This document shows, in pieces, positions 1 through 6,933 of a stretch of 48,289 bases of DNA (position 1 is the first letter of the stretch; each line of letters opens with the position of its first letter). The notes under the pieces are model-generated. The model saw only the letters and a program-made list of their open reading frames with translations. It did not search any database and was not told where the DNA came from. The stretch comes from Hyphomonadaceae bacterium (GTDB lineage Bacteria; Pseudomonadota; Alphaproteobacteria; Caulobacterales; Aquidulcibacteraceae), in assembly GCA_022843225.1 (NCBI GenBank), contig JALHOC010000003.1:1-48289 (forward strand), given 5' to 3'. Made by a program: the position numbers and the translations under genes.

Positions 1-36
1 GGCGGCGTCAGCCTCCCGCTCGTCTTCTTCCCACAT
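1..36 (-). CDS. Possible start of an unknown gene running off the left edge
   Basis: A minus-strand ATG at 34-36 opens a frame that stays open to the window edge, giving a very acidic 12-residue start (MWEEDEREADAA). A purine-rich stretch (AGGGAGG on the minus strand) sits about ten bases upstream. Nothing can be said about function. Two plus-strand frames are also open here (stops at 102 and 108), so this could instead be the tail of a plus-strand gene. Only sequence to the left would decide. Confidence 0.25.
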   Translation of the reverse strand, partial: MWEEDEREADAA

Positions 37-107
37 CCTCCAAAATCCTCCCTGGGAGTTTCTGCTGAGGAAAAGGACATTAAGCCCACTCGCGGAGGTG
101 TAGGATA

Positions 108-119
108 GATTTTTTCCTA
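108..119. repeat. Direct repeat, left copy (possible target duplication of the IS)
   Basis: GATTTTTTCCTA occurs here and again, exactly and in the same orientation, at 2981-2992, just outside the two ends of the insertion element. An exact 12-base AT-rich match at both borders in GC-rich DNA points to a target-site duplication. However, IS1595-family elements usually make 8-base duplications, and the spacing to the inverted repeat differs between the sides (1 versus 5 bases), so the exact tips are uncertain. Confidence 0.45.
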
Positions 120-120
120 A

Positions 121-146
121 TTATGCACTTGACACACCGCCCTAAT
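121..146 (+). repeat. Left terminal inverted repeat
   Basis: The sequence reads TTATGCACTTGACACA, then CCGCCCTAAT. The right end, read inward, is TTATATACTTGACACA, then AACCGCCCAAT. The two match over nearly all of their length, with a two-base substitution (GC/AT), a two-base AA insertion on the right and one extra T on the left. The repeat includes a perfect -35 hexamer. Confidence 0.75.
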
Positions 147-157
147 ATCGGTAGATA
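129..157 (+). promoter_or_regulatory. Putative transposase promoter inside the left inverted repeat
   Basis: A perfect -35 box TTGACA (129-134) is followed, after 17 bases, by a weak -10 candidate TAGATA (152-157). Initiation about seven bases further on would fall at the ATG at 165, giving a leaderless or nearly leaderless transcript. The -35 is certain as sequence. Promoter activity is inferred. Confidence 0.45.
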
Positions 158-164
158 GGTGGGT

Positions 165-1187
165 ATGGACGCCGACCTCACCAACCCGCTCTTCACCGAT
201 GAAGACGCCGCTTGGGCTCACTATGAAAGCCTTCGCTGGCCGGATGGCCCGATCTGCCCCAAGTGCGGCAGCATCGACAACGCCGTGCGCGTGGAAGCCA
301 AGACAGTCACCCGCGTTCGTAAGCTGAAAGACGGCACGACTAAGGAAGCAAAGTGGACGCGTCGCGGCGTTCATCGCTGCAAGGACAAAGAGTGCAACGC
401 GCAATTCACCGCGACTGTCGGGACCATCTTTGAGGACAGCCACATCCCTATGAGCAAGTGGCTGCTCGCAACGCATCTGATCTGCGCCAGCAAGAAAGGC
501 ATGTCGGCTGCTCAATTGCACCGCATGCTCGGCTTTGGCTCATACCGCACCGCTTGGTTCATGCTTCACCGCATCCGCGAAGCGATGGCGGAGCGAGGCT
601 CGCTTCAGAAACTCGGCGGAGAAGGCTCGGGCGGCATCGTGGAAGCCGACGAAACGTACCACGGCAAGGTCGAGAACCCCAGCGAGTACACGACCAAGGG
701 CCACAAGTTTCGCCGCTCGAAAGCGGGTCGTGGCCCGTCCAATAAGCGTGCGGTGGTGGCGCTGATCGAGCGCGGCGGCAAGGCTCGCGTCTTTCACGTC
801 GCCACTGCCGATCGCCCCACGGTCGAACGCATCGTGCGTGAGAACGTGGACAAGGCCGCGCGTCTGCACACCGACGAAAGCCGCCTCTACCTTCGCGTTG
901 GTCACGAGTTCAATGCGCACGAGCGCGTGAAGCACTCGGCTGGCGAATACGTTCGCGGCGACGTTCACAACAACAGCGCCGAAAGCTTCTTCGGCATCTT
1001 CAAGCGCGGCATGTATGGCGTTTATCACCATTGCAGCGAGCGCCACCTTCACCGCTATCTCTCGGAATACGAGTTTCGCTTCAACACCCGCTCGAAACTC
1101 GGCGTTACAGACAAGGAGCGTGCGACGCTTGCGCTGAAAGGCGCCGCCGGTAAGCGTCTCACGTTGCGACAGCCTACAAACGCCTAG
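165..1187 (+). CDS. IS1595-family (ISXO2-like) transposase
   Basis: This protein moves the element by cut-and-join chemistry at the terminal repeats. Numbering from an upstream in-frame GTG (159; 342 residues), an N-terminal zinc ribbon has Cys33, Cys36, Cys74 and Cys79. The RNase H-like catalytic core of the IS1595/ISXO2 family follows, with Asp164 (EADETY), Asp239 (HTDES) and the HNNSAESFFGIFKRG block (Asn271 or Glu275, then Lys282). Length and motif order are normal for the family and no frameshift is present. The ATG at 165 is preferred because the GTG lies inside the predicted promoter spacing. The stop TAG touches a strong hairpin. Confidence 0.92.
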   Translation: MDADLTNPLFTDEDAAWAHYESLRWPDGPICPKCGSIDNAVRVEAKTVTRVRKLKDGTTKEAKWTRRGVHRCKDKECNAQFTATVGTIFEDSHIPMSKWLLATHLICASKKGMSAAQLHRMLGFGSYRTAWFMLHRIREAMAERGSLQKLGGEGSGGIVEADETYHGKVENPSEYTTKGHKFRRSKAGRGPSNKRAVVALIERGGKARVFHVATADRPTVERIVRENVDKAARLHTDESRLYLRVGHEFNAHERVKHSAGEYVRGDVHNNSAESFFGIFKRGMYGVYHHCSERHLHRYLSEYEFRFNTRSKLGVTDKERATLALKGAAGKRLTLRQPTNA

Positions 1188-1213
1188 CCTGCGCTATCTA
1201 GTAGAGCGCAGGC
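1187..1213. terminator. Perfect 9-bp palindromic hairpin between transposase and passenger operon
   Basis: GCCTGCGCT (1187-1195) pairs perfectly with AGCGCAGGC (1205-1213) across a 9-base loop. It begins on the last base of the transposase stop codon and lies between two convergent transcription units. No T-tract follows on either side, so it is either a bidirectional transcript-end or stability hairpin or a factor-dependent terminator. Confidence 0.5.
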
Positions 1214-1308
1214 GTCGCGCGCTGCGTGCTCATAAAGCATGGGCGAGACGCCACGGCATCAAACCGGAAACCGATCCGAACACAACGGGCGATCTGTTCG
1301 ACTGACGA

Positions 1309-1962
1309 CTACGGAGATGGGTGCGCACGGCGCGCGAACTCCTCACTCCAACGACCGAAAGCTTCCGCTGCCCATGCCGTGAGCCGAACGGGAAACAGTA
1401 GCGTCGGCGCGTAAATCATCACGTCACGCTGCAAGGTCACGGTCGTCCCATCGGGGTAGACGCACTGCAAGTCCACGTCAGCGATTGCGTTATTGTGGAC
1501 GATGGCATTCCGAAGTTCGATGAGTGCTTTCCAACGATCAAAATCTGCAGAGTCTATCAAACTCGCATCTCGTGATGCCCGCATGATCTTTGACAGATAG
1601 ATGCGTTTCGTCCGGTCAAGATTGAGTACCGCCGGACTCTCTTGATCCACTACTTTTGCAACGTACTCCAGTGAGGACAGACTGAAGATAAGCAGCGCTC
1701 GAAGCACATCGACCACTCGCTGGCGATTATCTTGAAGGGTTTTCTTAGGATCTGCGACGCTCGTAAGTGACCCCCACACCTCGTAGTAGTAGCTCAACGT
1801 CTCCGCAGCGAGCGTTGCATGGTTGCCCAGCATTGCCTGGGCCGAAACGGGCGCTTTCCCCTTCGGCACGCCAAGGGCAGTAGAGAGTGAGTCTTCGAAT
1901 GCAAAGCAGCGAGCGCGAAGCTCTATTAACTCGTCGATGCCCTCCTTCACACAGGCCTCCAC
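1309..1962 (-). CDS. IS passenger protein with HEPN-like R-x4-H motif
   Basis: Last gene of the passenger cassette, 217 residues from a GTG start. An internal GTG at 1950 has a better-placed GGAGG upstream and may be the true start. The protein looks mostly alpha-helical and carries ELRNAIVHNN, in which Arg141 and His146 give the R-N-x3-H form of the R-x4-6-H signature of HEPN nucleases. HEPN domains are known as RNA-cleaving toxins or effectors in toxin-antitoxin and abortive-infection systems. The rest of the protein is not recognised. It starts 7 bases after the 56-residue gene, so the two are probably co-translated. A HEPN role is inferred from one motif only. Confidence 0.7.
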   Translation of the reverse strand: MEACVKEGIDELIELRARCFAFEDSLSTALGVPKGKAPVSAQAMLGNHATLAAETLSYYYEVWGSLTSVADPKKTLQDNRQRVVDVLRALLIFSLSSLEYVAKVVDQESPAVLNLDRTKRIYLSKIMRASRDASLIDSADFDRWKALIELRNAIVHNNAIADVDLQCVYPDGTTVTLQRDVMIYAPTLLFPVRLTAWAAEAFGRWSEEFARRAHPSP

Positions 1963-1969
1963 CGCTACT

Positions 1970-2140
1970 TTATTGGCTTGTCGCGTCGCGCTTTTTGTTC
2001 GTGCGGCGCTTCGGAAGTTGCTTTGCGCCTGGGATTCCGCTCGGCCGCCGCTTAGGCTCTTCTTTGTGGGCCTTCGGCGGCATCGCTATAAGGCGTTTCA
2101 TGACCTCATCGCGTTGTCGGTCGATTTCATCGTCTGTCAT
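1970..2140 (-). CDS. Small basic passenger protein, 56 residues
   Basis: This gene is shorter than a usual ORF cutoff. Its ATG overlaps the stop of the upstream 185-residue gene in an ATGA (2137-2140) and its stop is 7 bases before the next gene, so it sits inside a tightly coupled operon. The protein begins with an acidic helix (MTDDEIDRQRDEVMKRL), then an MPPKAHKEEPKRR stretch and a strongly basic C-terminus. It has no enzyme-like core. A small charged protein between two putative nucleases could be an antitoxin or nucleic-acid-binding partner, but that is speculation. The operon position is the main support that it is real. Confidence 0.7.
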   Translation of the reverse strand: MTDDEIDRQRDEVMKRLIAMPPKAHKEEPKRRPSGIPGAKQLPKRRTNKKRDATSQ

Positions 2141-2694
2141 GCGATCACCATGTGGCCAGCAAACGCGGGCGGATAACCTTCGGGTCTAACTCTCACAAGA
2201 CCTTCCAAATTGCGTTGAACGATCGCGTTGTCCTTGGTGGCTTCAATCCACTTTTGCGCACCATTGAGAACGTCTTGGCAAAAGACATCGACACTCATTG
2301 CGCATACCGGTAGCGGCTCGCTGTCTTTAAAGATGAACTGCGCCTGCGTGCCCTCGGGATGCGGAAGAATGAAGACGACGCGGCGATACCTGGATTTCGG
2401 ATGCCCGAAAGTTTGCCCGCGATGGATCACACCGCCACGAAGCGCCCAAATGTCTTCCGGCGTTAGGTTGCCGCCTGTCTCAGTTAGCGGCAAATAGTCG
2501 GCGCACCACTTCGTGCAGCCGCCTTGAACATCCCAAAACTTGCGAGTGTCGTTTTGCGGGTCTCGCTCCAAGCCTGCGCAAATATCTGGGATCGCGAGAC
2601 AGAGACCGATGGCGGCGTAGTACAGGCGGTTATCGAACGCCCTCACTACTTCCTTCAGAATGTAGTGCAATGGCGATTCCGGTGCGTCCGTCAT
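2137..2694 (-). CDS. IS passenger protein, second HEPN-like family (LRGGVIHRG motif)
   Basis: A 185-residue protein. The N-terminal half (FDNRLYYAAIGLCLAIPDIC) looks like a conserved helical module. The centre has EDIWALRGGVIHRG, with Arg86 and His91 spaced as R-x4-H, followed by a strand-rich C-terminal part. The layout resembles a widespread family of uncharacterised HEPN-like proteins with an 'LR...xxH' motif, a resemblance recalled rather than searched. Its start overlaps the end of the upstream 81-residue gene by 65 bases, and its stop overlaps the next start in an ATGA. Function is unknown. A ribonuclease role would be inference. Confidence 0.75.
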   Translation of the reverse strand: MTDAPESPLHYILKEVVRAFDNRLYYAAIGLCLAIPDICAGLERDPQNDTRKFWDVQGGCTKWCADYLPLTETGGNLTPEDIWALRGGVIHRGQTFGHPKSRYRRVVFILPHPEGTQAQFIFKDSEPLPVCAMSVDVFCQDVLNGAQKWIEATKDNAIVQRNLEGLVRVRPEGYPPAFAGHMVIA

Positions 2695-2875
2695 GGAGCG
2701 CCTCCAACGCGTTGCCGTGTCGAAGCCACTCGATCAAATCCAAAAGATCGATGGCGGCTCCGCCGAAGCCAAGACGCGGACAGACAACCAAGCGCCCGTT
2801 GTCCTCGGTCCAGAGTTCGACTGGCAGAGCCTCAGCGTATTCGCGCACGCCGTCCATGTCGCAAATCTTGGGCAT
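2630..2875 (-). CDS. Small passenger protein, first gene of the cassette
   Basis: 81 residues from the ATG at 2875; an upstream in-frame start at 2929 would add 18 residues without similarity to the rest. The protein contains a strand-rich start (VELWTEDNGRLVV) followed by the helix AIDLLDLIEWLRHG. This resembles short uncharacterised proteins often found beside mobile or defence genes, and the resemblance is by eye. The 65-base overlap with the next gene implies coupled translation. It is the closest passenger gene to the promoter-like sequence in the right terminal repeat. Confidence 0.6.
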   Translation of the reverse strand: MPKICDMDGVREYAEALPVELWTEDNGRLVVCPRLGFGGAAIDLLDLIEWLRHGNALEALHDGRTGIAIALHSEGSSEGVR

Positions 2876-2938
2876 TGCAGTTCCGAGCCACGGACAGAGG
2901 TAGCCAGGGCCCCGGCGCCAGCCTGTCACGCTGGCGAA

Positions 2939-2967
2939 TCATCAACCGATTGGGCGGTTTGTGTCAA
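2939..2967 (-). promoter_or_regulatory. Putative passenger-operon promoter inside the right inverted repeat
   Basis: On the minus strand a perfect TTGACA (2962-2967) lies in the right terminal repeat. It is followed by TGATGA at 17-base spacing, or GATGAT at 18. It faces inward, mirroring the left end, and would drive the four passenger genes. The -10 is weak, so only the -35 match is firm. Confidence 0.4.
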
Positions 2968-2975
2968 GTATATAA
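2949..2975 (-). repeat. Right terminal inverted repeat
   Basis: Read inward on the minus strand it is TTATATACTTGACACA, then AACCGCCCAAT, the partner of 121-146. It ends 5 bases before the right copy of the 12-base direct repeat. Confidence 0.75.
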
Positions 2976-2980
2976 CGTCG

Positions 2981-2992
2981 GATTTTTTCCTA
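2981..2992. repeat. Direct repeat, right copy
   Basis: GATTTTTTCCTA, identical to 108-119. It lies between the right inverted repeat and the stop codon of the mucR-type gene (2996), so the element sits about 4 bases from that coding sequence. Confidence 0.45.
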
Positions 2993-2995
2993 TAA

Positions 2996-3412
2996 TTAGG
3001 ATTTATTTCCTATCTGCTTGGCGTGCCCGAGCCCCATCCGCTTGGCGAGGTTGGAGCGTTCCTTGGCATAATTGGGCGCGACCATAGGATAGTCCGCCGG
3101 CAGGTTCCATTTAGCCCGATACTCATCCGGACTCATGCCATAGCGGGTGCGCAGGTGCCGCTTTAACGACTTGAATTTCTTGCCATCTTCCAAGCAGATC
3201 AGATGGTCCGGGGTGATTGAGCGCTTAAGGGAGACGGCCGGCTCGGGCGGTGCCCCCGGCGTTTGCGACTGCGCATTCGAGAGGTCGCTCAACGCGCCGT
3301 GAACGCTGCGGATCAAAGCTGGCAGCTCTTGCTGCCCAATTGTATTGGCCCCGACATAAGCAGATACCACCGTCGCGGTCAGTTCGACGAGATCGCGCTT
3401 TGACTCCGCCAT
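2996..3412 (-). CDS. MucR/Ros family transcriptional regulator
   Basis: DNA-binding regulator of the MucR/Ros family. In alphaproteobacteria these proteins control exopolysaccharide, motility and cell-cycle genes. The C-terminal half has the family block ICLEDGKKFKSLKRHL, then GMSPDEYRAKWNLPADYPMVAPNYA, which forms the Ros-type zinc-finger-like domain. Only one cysteine of a classical C2H2 set is present, as is common in MucR homologues. The start at 3412 (MAESKRD) is preferred over one at 3436 because family members begin with this short acidic helix. The IS lies immediately downstream and leaves the coding sequence intact. Confidence 0.93.
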   Translation of the reverse strand: MAESKRDLVELTATVVSAYVGANTIGQQELPALIRSVHGALSDLSNAQSQTPGAPPEPAVSLKRSITPDHLICLEDGKKFKSLKRHLRTRYGMSPDEYRAKWNLPADYPMVAPNYAKERSNLAKRMGLGHAKQIGNKS

Positions 3413-3511
3413 GTCAGTACCCGCCCGCAAGACCACGATTAATCAAGCCAAAGCATAGAAGCGCGCTTTTGTTGTGCAAGTCATCTGCTTGCGCCTCATT
3501 GGTAAGTATTC

Positions 3512-3532
3512 GTGACGCCAAGTCTGCGTCAC
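3512..3532. terminator. Hairpin at the end of the antiporter operon
   Basis: GTGACGC (3512-3518) and GCGTCAC (3526-3532) form a perfect 7-bp stem with a 7-base loop. It overlaps the stop codon of the last antiporter gene (3529-3531) and precedes the mucR promoter region. No T-run follows on the minus strand. Confidence 0.4.
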
Positions 3533-5229
3533 CAGCCCTGGCGGGCGATAAAGGCGGCGCAAACCACGATCGCGGTCAGCGAAACCCAGAGCACCCCATC
3601 GCGCCCGCCAGCATAAGGCCGGTCTGTCGCCCGGACCCAGCCGGCGAAGCGCTCATGGATCACCTGCCAGTAGCGGTGGGCCCATCGGTCGAGATGCGCC
3701 TGCAACGCCAACAATCCGCCAATTCCGGCGCGTCCAGCCTTGGCCAATGGCCCTGCATAAAGCGCGTCAACATCAGGCAGACTCCGAACGTCGGCGCCGC
3801 GTCGTGTCGGCGCGAGCAGCACGTACGCTGCGCCCGCCAGACCAATCACTTGCAATTGGTGCGCAACGCGATCAGCGGCGAAAGGCTGAAACGACAACTC
3901 GCCCGGCAGCAAGCCGTACAACCAGGACGGGGCAAGACCGACCGCGACACAAAAGAAAATCCCCACAATGGTCGCCAGCAGCAAGGCATACGGCGCTTCG
4001 TGGAGCTGGGTTGGCCCCTCGGCGGGTGCATTGTTCGCGGCCAGGAACGGCCGCACGGCCAAGGCCGAGAACAAGACGCCAGATAGCGCCGCGATCAGCG
4101 CCCAAAGCGCGCGCGTTTCCCATGTCGAAGACGCTTCAAGCGCCAGCGCGAAGGAAGCGTAGCTGGCGAAGCCCGGCGCCGCTGATACCGCCAGTCCGCC
4201 AAGAAGAACGAAGAGCGTTGTGAACGGCATTGAACGCCCGCCCCCCGCGAGCGCCGAAATGCGCACGTGCGTGCGGCGAACCTGAATGCCGCCCAAGGCC
4301 AATTGCAGCGCCACGAACGCCGCGATGGACGCGAAGGCGTGGGCTTCCGCCGCAGCGAGCGCGAGCGGCGAGCCAATGCCGATCAGCGCCACGCACACGC
4401 CGCTTTGCGCGGTGAGCGCATAGCCGGTTGCGCGTTTCAAATCCGTCTCGGCGGCGGCGTAGAAGGCGCCAACAAGCATCATGCCCGCTCCCACGAACAC
4501 CAGCACTTGCTCCGCCGCGAAGAAGCGCGCCAGCGCATAGACGCCAAGCATGCTCGAGAACGCGCTGAGTGCTGCGCTGCCGACCGGAGATGCATGCCCG
4601 ATCGCGTCCTTGAGCCATACATGGGTGAACGGCGCACCAACCCGAATGAGAAGACCCGCCAGTATGAACGCGCCCGACATCCCGTGCGCATCCATACGCG
4701 ACAACATGGATCGCTCCGCGCCCGCCGTGAGATGGAGCGCAACGCCGACCAGAAACAACAGGCCTTCCAGCCCGTGCCAAATCAGCAAGCGCGCGCCGGC
4801 CGGGCTCGACCCTTCCACCGGCGAGACGAAAACGGTCCAGGATGCACCAAGCCCCGACACGGCCGCCGCCGCGACGAAACTGATCAGATCGCCCACGAAC
4901 AAAGCCGTCACCGCGCCACCCGCCATCAACAGGATCGCCGCGTCCTCAAAGCGATTGCGTCGCGCGCTGGTGGCGATCGCAATCACGACGAGCGCAATCA
5001 ACAGTGCGATCCCGAAGACCCGATTGAGTTCGTCGAGATCAAGCAACACGACCGGCAAGCCCATTTGGGCCATGGCGGCAGCCGCGCCGAACTCGTTGTC
5101 GAGCAGCAGCCACAAGGCGGTGAGCGCGGAAGCGGCGATCACGAACGGACGCACTGCGCGTGGCGTGGCCAGCGCGAGCAGCGCGGCGGCGAGAAGCACG
5201 AAACCCGGATTAAGCGTCAGAGTTGGCAT
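3529..5229 (-). CDS. Large antiporter-like subunit (NuoL/MrpA-MrpD superfamily), terminal gene of the Mnh-type operon
   Basis: A membrane protein of 566 residues from the ATG at 5229 (MPTLTLNPGF). The in-frame extension to 5433 is an arginine-rich shadow of the upstream gene. The family signature APFTHVWLKDAIGHASPVG marks it as a proton-pumping or antiport subunit of the complex I/Mrp type. The C-terminal LPDVDALYAGPLAKAG resembles the tail of MrpD paralogues found in alphaproteobacterial antiporter clusters. By eye the usual TM5 glutamate is replaced (FVAAAAVSGLGASW) and the TM7 lysine is arginine (LLIRVGAPF). It overlaps the preceding small gene by 20 bases. Confidence 0.8.
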   Translation of the reverse strand: MPTLTLNPGFVLLAAALLALATPRAVRPFVIAASALTALWLLLDNEFGAAAAMAQMGLPVVLLDLDELNRVFGIALLIALVVIAIATSARRNRFEDAAILLMAGGAVTALFVGDLISFVAAAAVSGLGASWTVFVSPVEGSSPAGARLLIWHGLEGLLFLVGVALHLTAGAERSMLSRMDAHGMSGAFILAGLLIRVGAPFTHVWLKDAIGHASPVGSAALSAFSSMLGVYALARFFAAEQVLVFVGAGMMLVGAFYAAAETDLKRATGYALTAQSGVCVALIGIGSPLALAAAEAHAFASIAAFVALQLALGGIQVRRTHVRISALAGGGRSMPFTTLFVLLGGLAVSAAPGFASYASFALALEASSTWETRALWALIAALSGVLFSALAVRPFLAANNAPAEGPTQLHEAPYALLLATIVGIFFCVAVGLAPSWLYGLLPGELSFQPFAADRVAHQLQVIGLAGAAYVLLAPTRRGADVRSLPDVDALYAGPLAKAGRAGIGGLLALQAHLDRWAHRYWQVIHERFAGWVRATDRPYAGGRDGVLWVSLTAIVVCAAFIARQGW

Positions 5230-5470
5230 CGCCGCCCTCCTTCGGAGCGACACGCACGCGCACCATGAGGCGCGCGACATGACCCGCCGCCACGGCGAAC
5301 ACAGCCGCCGCAGCGCCGAGAGCCGCCCCGCCGCCGGTCGCCGCCCCGATCCAGAATGCAGGGGCGGCGTCAGAGACCGCGTCAAGCAAGACGCCCGCAC
5401 CGAGCATGGCGATGCACACCACCAACGCCGCACCGCTCATGCCGCTGCGTGTCTGAGGGCGTTGCGTCAT
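5210..5470 (-). CDS. Small two-helix membrane protein inside the antiporter operon
   Basis: 86 residues starting at the ATG at 5470, which overlaps the stop of the upstream large subunit in an ATGA. Two hydrophobic segments are visible (roughly residues 11-30 and 42-62), followed by a basic then acidic tail. It matches no Mrp/Mnh subunit I recognise. The coupled position between two large subunits suggests a structural or assembly role in the complex. The lack of sequence similarity keeps this an inference. Confidence 0.75.
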   Translation of the reverse strand: MTQRPQTRSGMSGAALVVCIAMLGAGVLLDAVSDAAPAFWIGAATGGGAALGAAAAVFAVAAGHVARLMVRVRVAPKEGGDANSDA

Positions 5471-6933
5471 GGCTCGGGCGTCCAGGTGGGAGAGAGGAAG
5501 TTTGCGAGCGGGTCCGCCATCACCAACAGCCACAGCGTCGCAAGAGCGCCCAGAAACACAGGCGCCACCAACCAAAACGAGGCGCCGTCAGGATGCTTGA
5601 ACGCATCAGCCGGCGCGCGCGAGGCAAAGGCGTTCGCCGCCAGCGGGCCCAAATGCATGAATGTCAGCGTCGCGGCAACCGCGATCAGCACCGCGGCCCA
5701 CACCATTCCTGCACTCGCGGAAGCGGTGATGAGCCAGAGCTTCGCCCATGCGCCTGAGAAGGGCGGCAAGCCAATCATGCTTGCCGCGGCAAGCCCGAAG
5801 GACGCAAAGGTCCAGGGCATGAGCCGCCCGAGCCCCGCGAATGCATCGGCGCTGTGCCGCTCGGTGACGACCGCAACGCTGGCGAGCGCCATCATCAAAG
5901 TCGCGGCGGCGCACGAGAGCGCCACAACCTGCAACACCGCCGCGAAAATTCCGGCCGGCGACGCCAGCAACGCGCCAGTGACCACGGCCAAGGACTGCGC
6001 CATGCAAGAATAAGCCATGCGCTCGCGCAAATCCTGCCTTGCGAGCGCCACCAGCGCGGCCGCGCACATACCAACGCCCGCGAGCGCGATCAGGACAAGC
6101 GCTGCAATCCGCGCGTCCGCCAACACAGGTCCGAAGACAAACGCCGCCACCTTCAAAATGCCGATGCACCCTGAGGGCAGCACCGCGATCGCGTAGAGAG
6201 TCGGCAAGCCGGAATAGGAGGCCCCGCTTGCGGCGGAGATCCAGCCATGTACGGGCGGTGTCGCCGCGCCCGCAAATCCCAACACGAACAGCACGAGCAG
6301 GCCGTTCGCCGTGATGCTGTCGACGCGCCCCACGAGCGCGCCCCCTGGCGCGAAGTCGAAAGCGCCGGCAAGGCCGTGCGTCCAGACAATCGCTGGCAGC
6401 AACAATCCCATCGACGCCAGCAACAATGTTGACAAGAAGCGCCGCGACGCCGCGCGCCCCTCCTCTTCCCGGTCGAGCGCAACCAACGGAAACGCCGCCA
6501 TGACCACGACTTGGTAGGCGATGAACATGCTCAGCAGATTGTCGGATAGCGCCACGCCCGCCGCGCCGGCATTGGCGAGCCCGGTCAACGCCATCAGACG
6601 CGCTGGCGTTTTCGCGCCAGACGCGCGCGCGAGCCCTACATTGTGCACGGCATGCAGGGCGCCGAGACCGCAGATCAACGCCGCCGCCAGCGCACCCAAC
6701 GGGCTGACGGAAAAGGCGAGATCCATGTTGGGAAGCGGATGCGCTGCCACCACTCGGGCTTGGCTCTGCTCTCCCGCCGCGCCAACCAAAACAAAGGCGC
6801 CGGCAGCAGCGATGAATGCGCCAAGCATGTGAAGCAGGTCGCGCAGGCCGGGCGGTCGCGGCAAGAGCATCACCAGCGCAGCTTGCAGGATCGGCGCGCC
6901 CAACACGCAGGCAAGAGCAAGCTCGGCGCTCAT
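5467..6933 (-). CDS. Large antiporter-like subunit (MrpD/NuoM-N type), second copy
   Basis: 488 residues, very hydrophobic, with the proton-antiporter fold signatures (TPPVHGWISAASGASYSGLP and MIGLPPFSGAWAKLW). It should form the membrane channel part of a Mrp-like cation/proton exchanger. Two residues usually essential for proton transfer look changed: the TM5 glutamate aligns with Gln141 (MFIAYQVVVM), and the TM7 lysine aligns with glycine (GFAGAATPP). The third lysine, in the PPFSGAWAKLW block, is kept. Start and stop both overlap neighbours by 4 bases. It may be a structural paralogue rather than an active pump unit. Confidence 0.82.
   Translation of the reverse strand: MSAELALACVLGAPILQAALVMLLPRPPGLRDLLHMLGAFIAAAGAFVLVGAAGEQSQARVVAAHPLPNMDLAFSVSPLGALAAALICGLGALHAVHNVGLARASGAKTPARLMALTGLANAGAAGVALSDNLLSMFIAYQVVVMAAFPLVALDREEEGRAASRRFLSTLLLASMGLLLPAIVWTHGLAGAFDFAPGGALVGRVDSITANGLLVLFVLGFAGAATPPVHGWISAASGASYSGLPTLYAIAVLPSGCIGILKVAAFVFGPVLADARIAALVLIALAGVGMCAAALVALARQDLRERMAYSCMAQSLAVVTGALLASPAGIFAAVLQVVALSCAAATLMMALASVAVVTERHSADAFAGLGRLMPWTFASFGLAAASMIGLPPFSGAWAKLWLITASASAGMVWAAVLIAVAATLTFMHLGPLAANAFASRAPADAFKHPDGASFWLVAPVFLGALATLWLLVMADPLANFLSPTWTPEP

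Larger units (their letters stand above)
121..2975. mobile_element. IS1595-family insertion element with a four-gene passenger cassette
   Basis: The element is about 2.85 kb, bounded by imperfect inverted repeats (121-146 and 2949-2975). It holds a transposase on the plus strand and four small genes on the minus strand that converge on it. IS1595-family members are known to carry passenger genes, so a long element of this kind is plausible. The direct repeat outside both ends supports transposition as one unit. The passenger genes appear intact and compactly spaced. Confidence 0.75.

Noticed and set aside
1-110. Plus-strand tails ending at 102 or 108 as a recognisable gene
   Set aside because: Two frames are open but neither resembles a known domain, and the segment is too short to choose.
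117-521. 134-residue minus-strand frame opposite the transposase
   Set aside because: Antisense to a clearly recognised transposase and without family pattern; high-GC DNA gives long shadow frames.
540-1052. 170-residue minus-strand frame opposite the transposase
   Set aside because: Same reason; no start context, and the codon pattern follows the plus-strand gene.
4267-5268. 333-residue plus-strand frame inside the antiporter cluster
   Set aside because: Arginine- and histidine-rich antisense translation of a hydrophobic membrane gene; no domains.
4550-6013. 487-residue plus-strand frame in the antiporter cluster
   Set aside because: Very low-complexity Ala/Ser/Thr translation spanning three coupled genes on the other strand.
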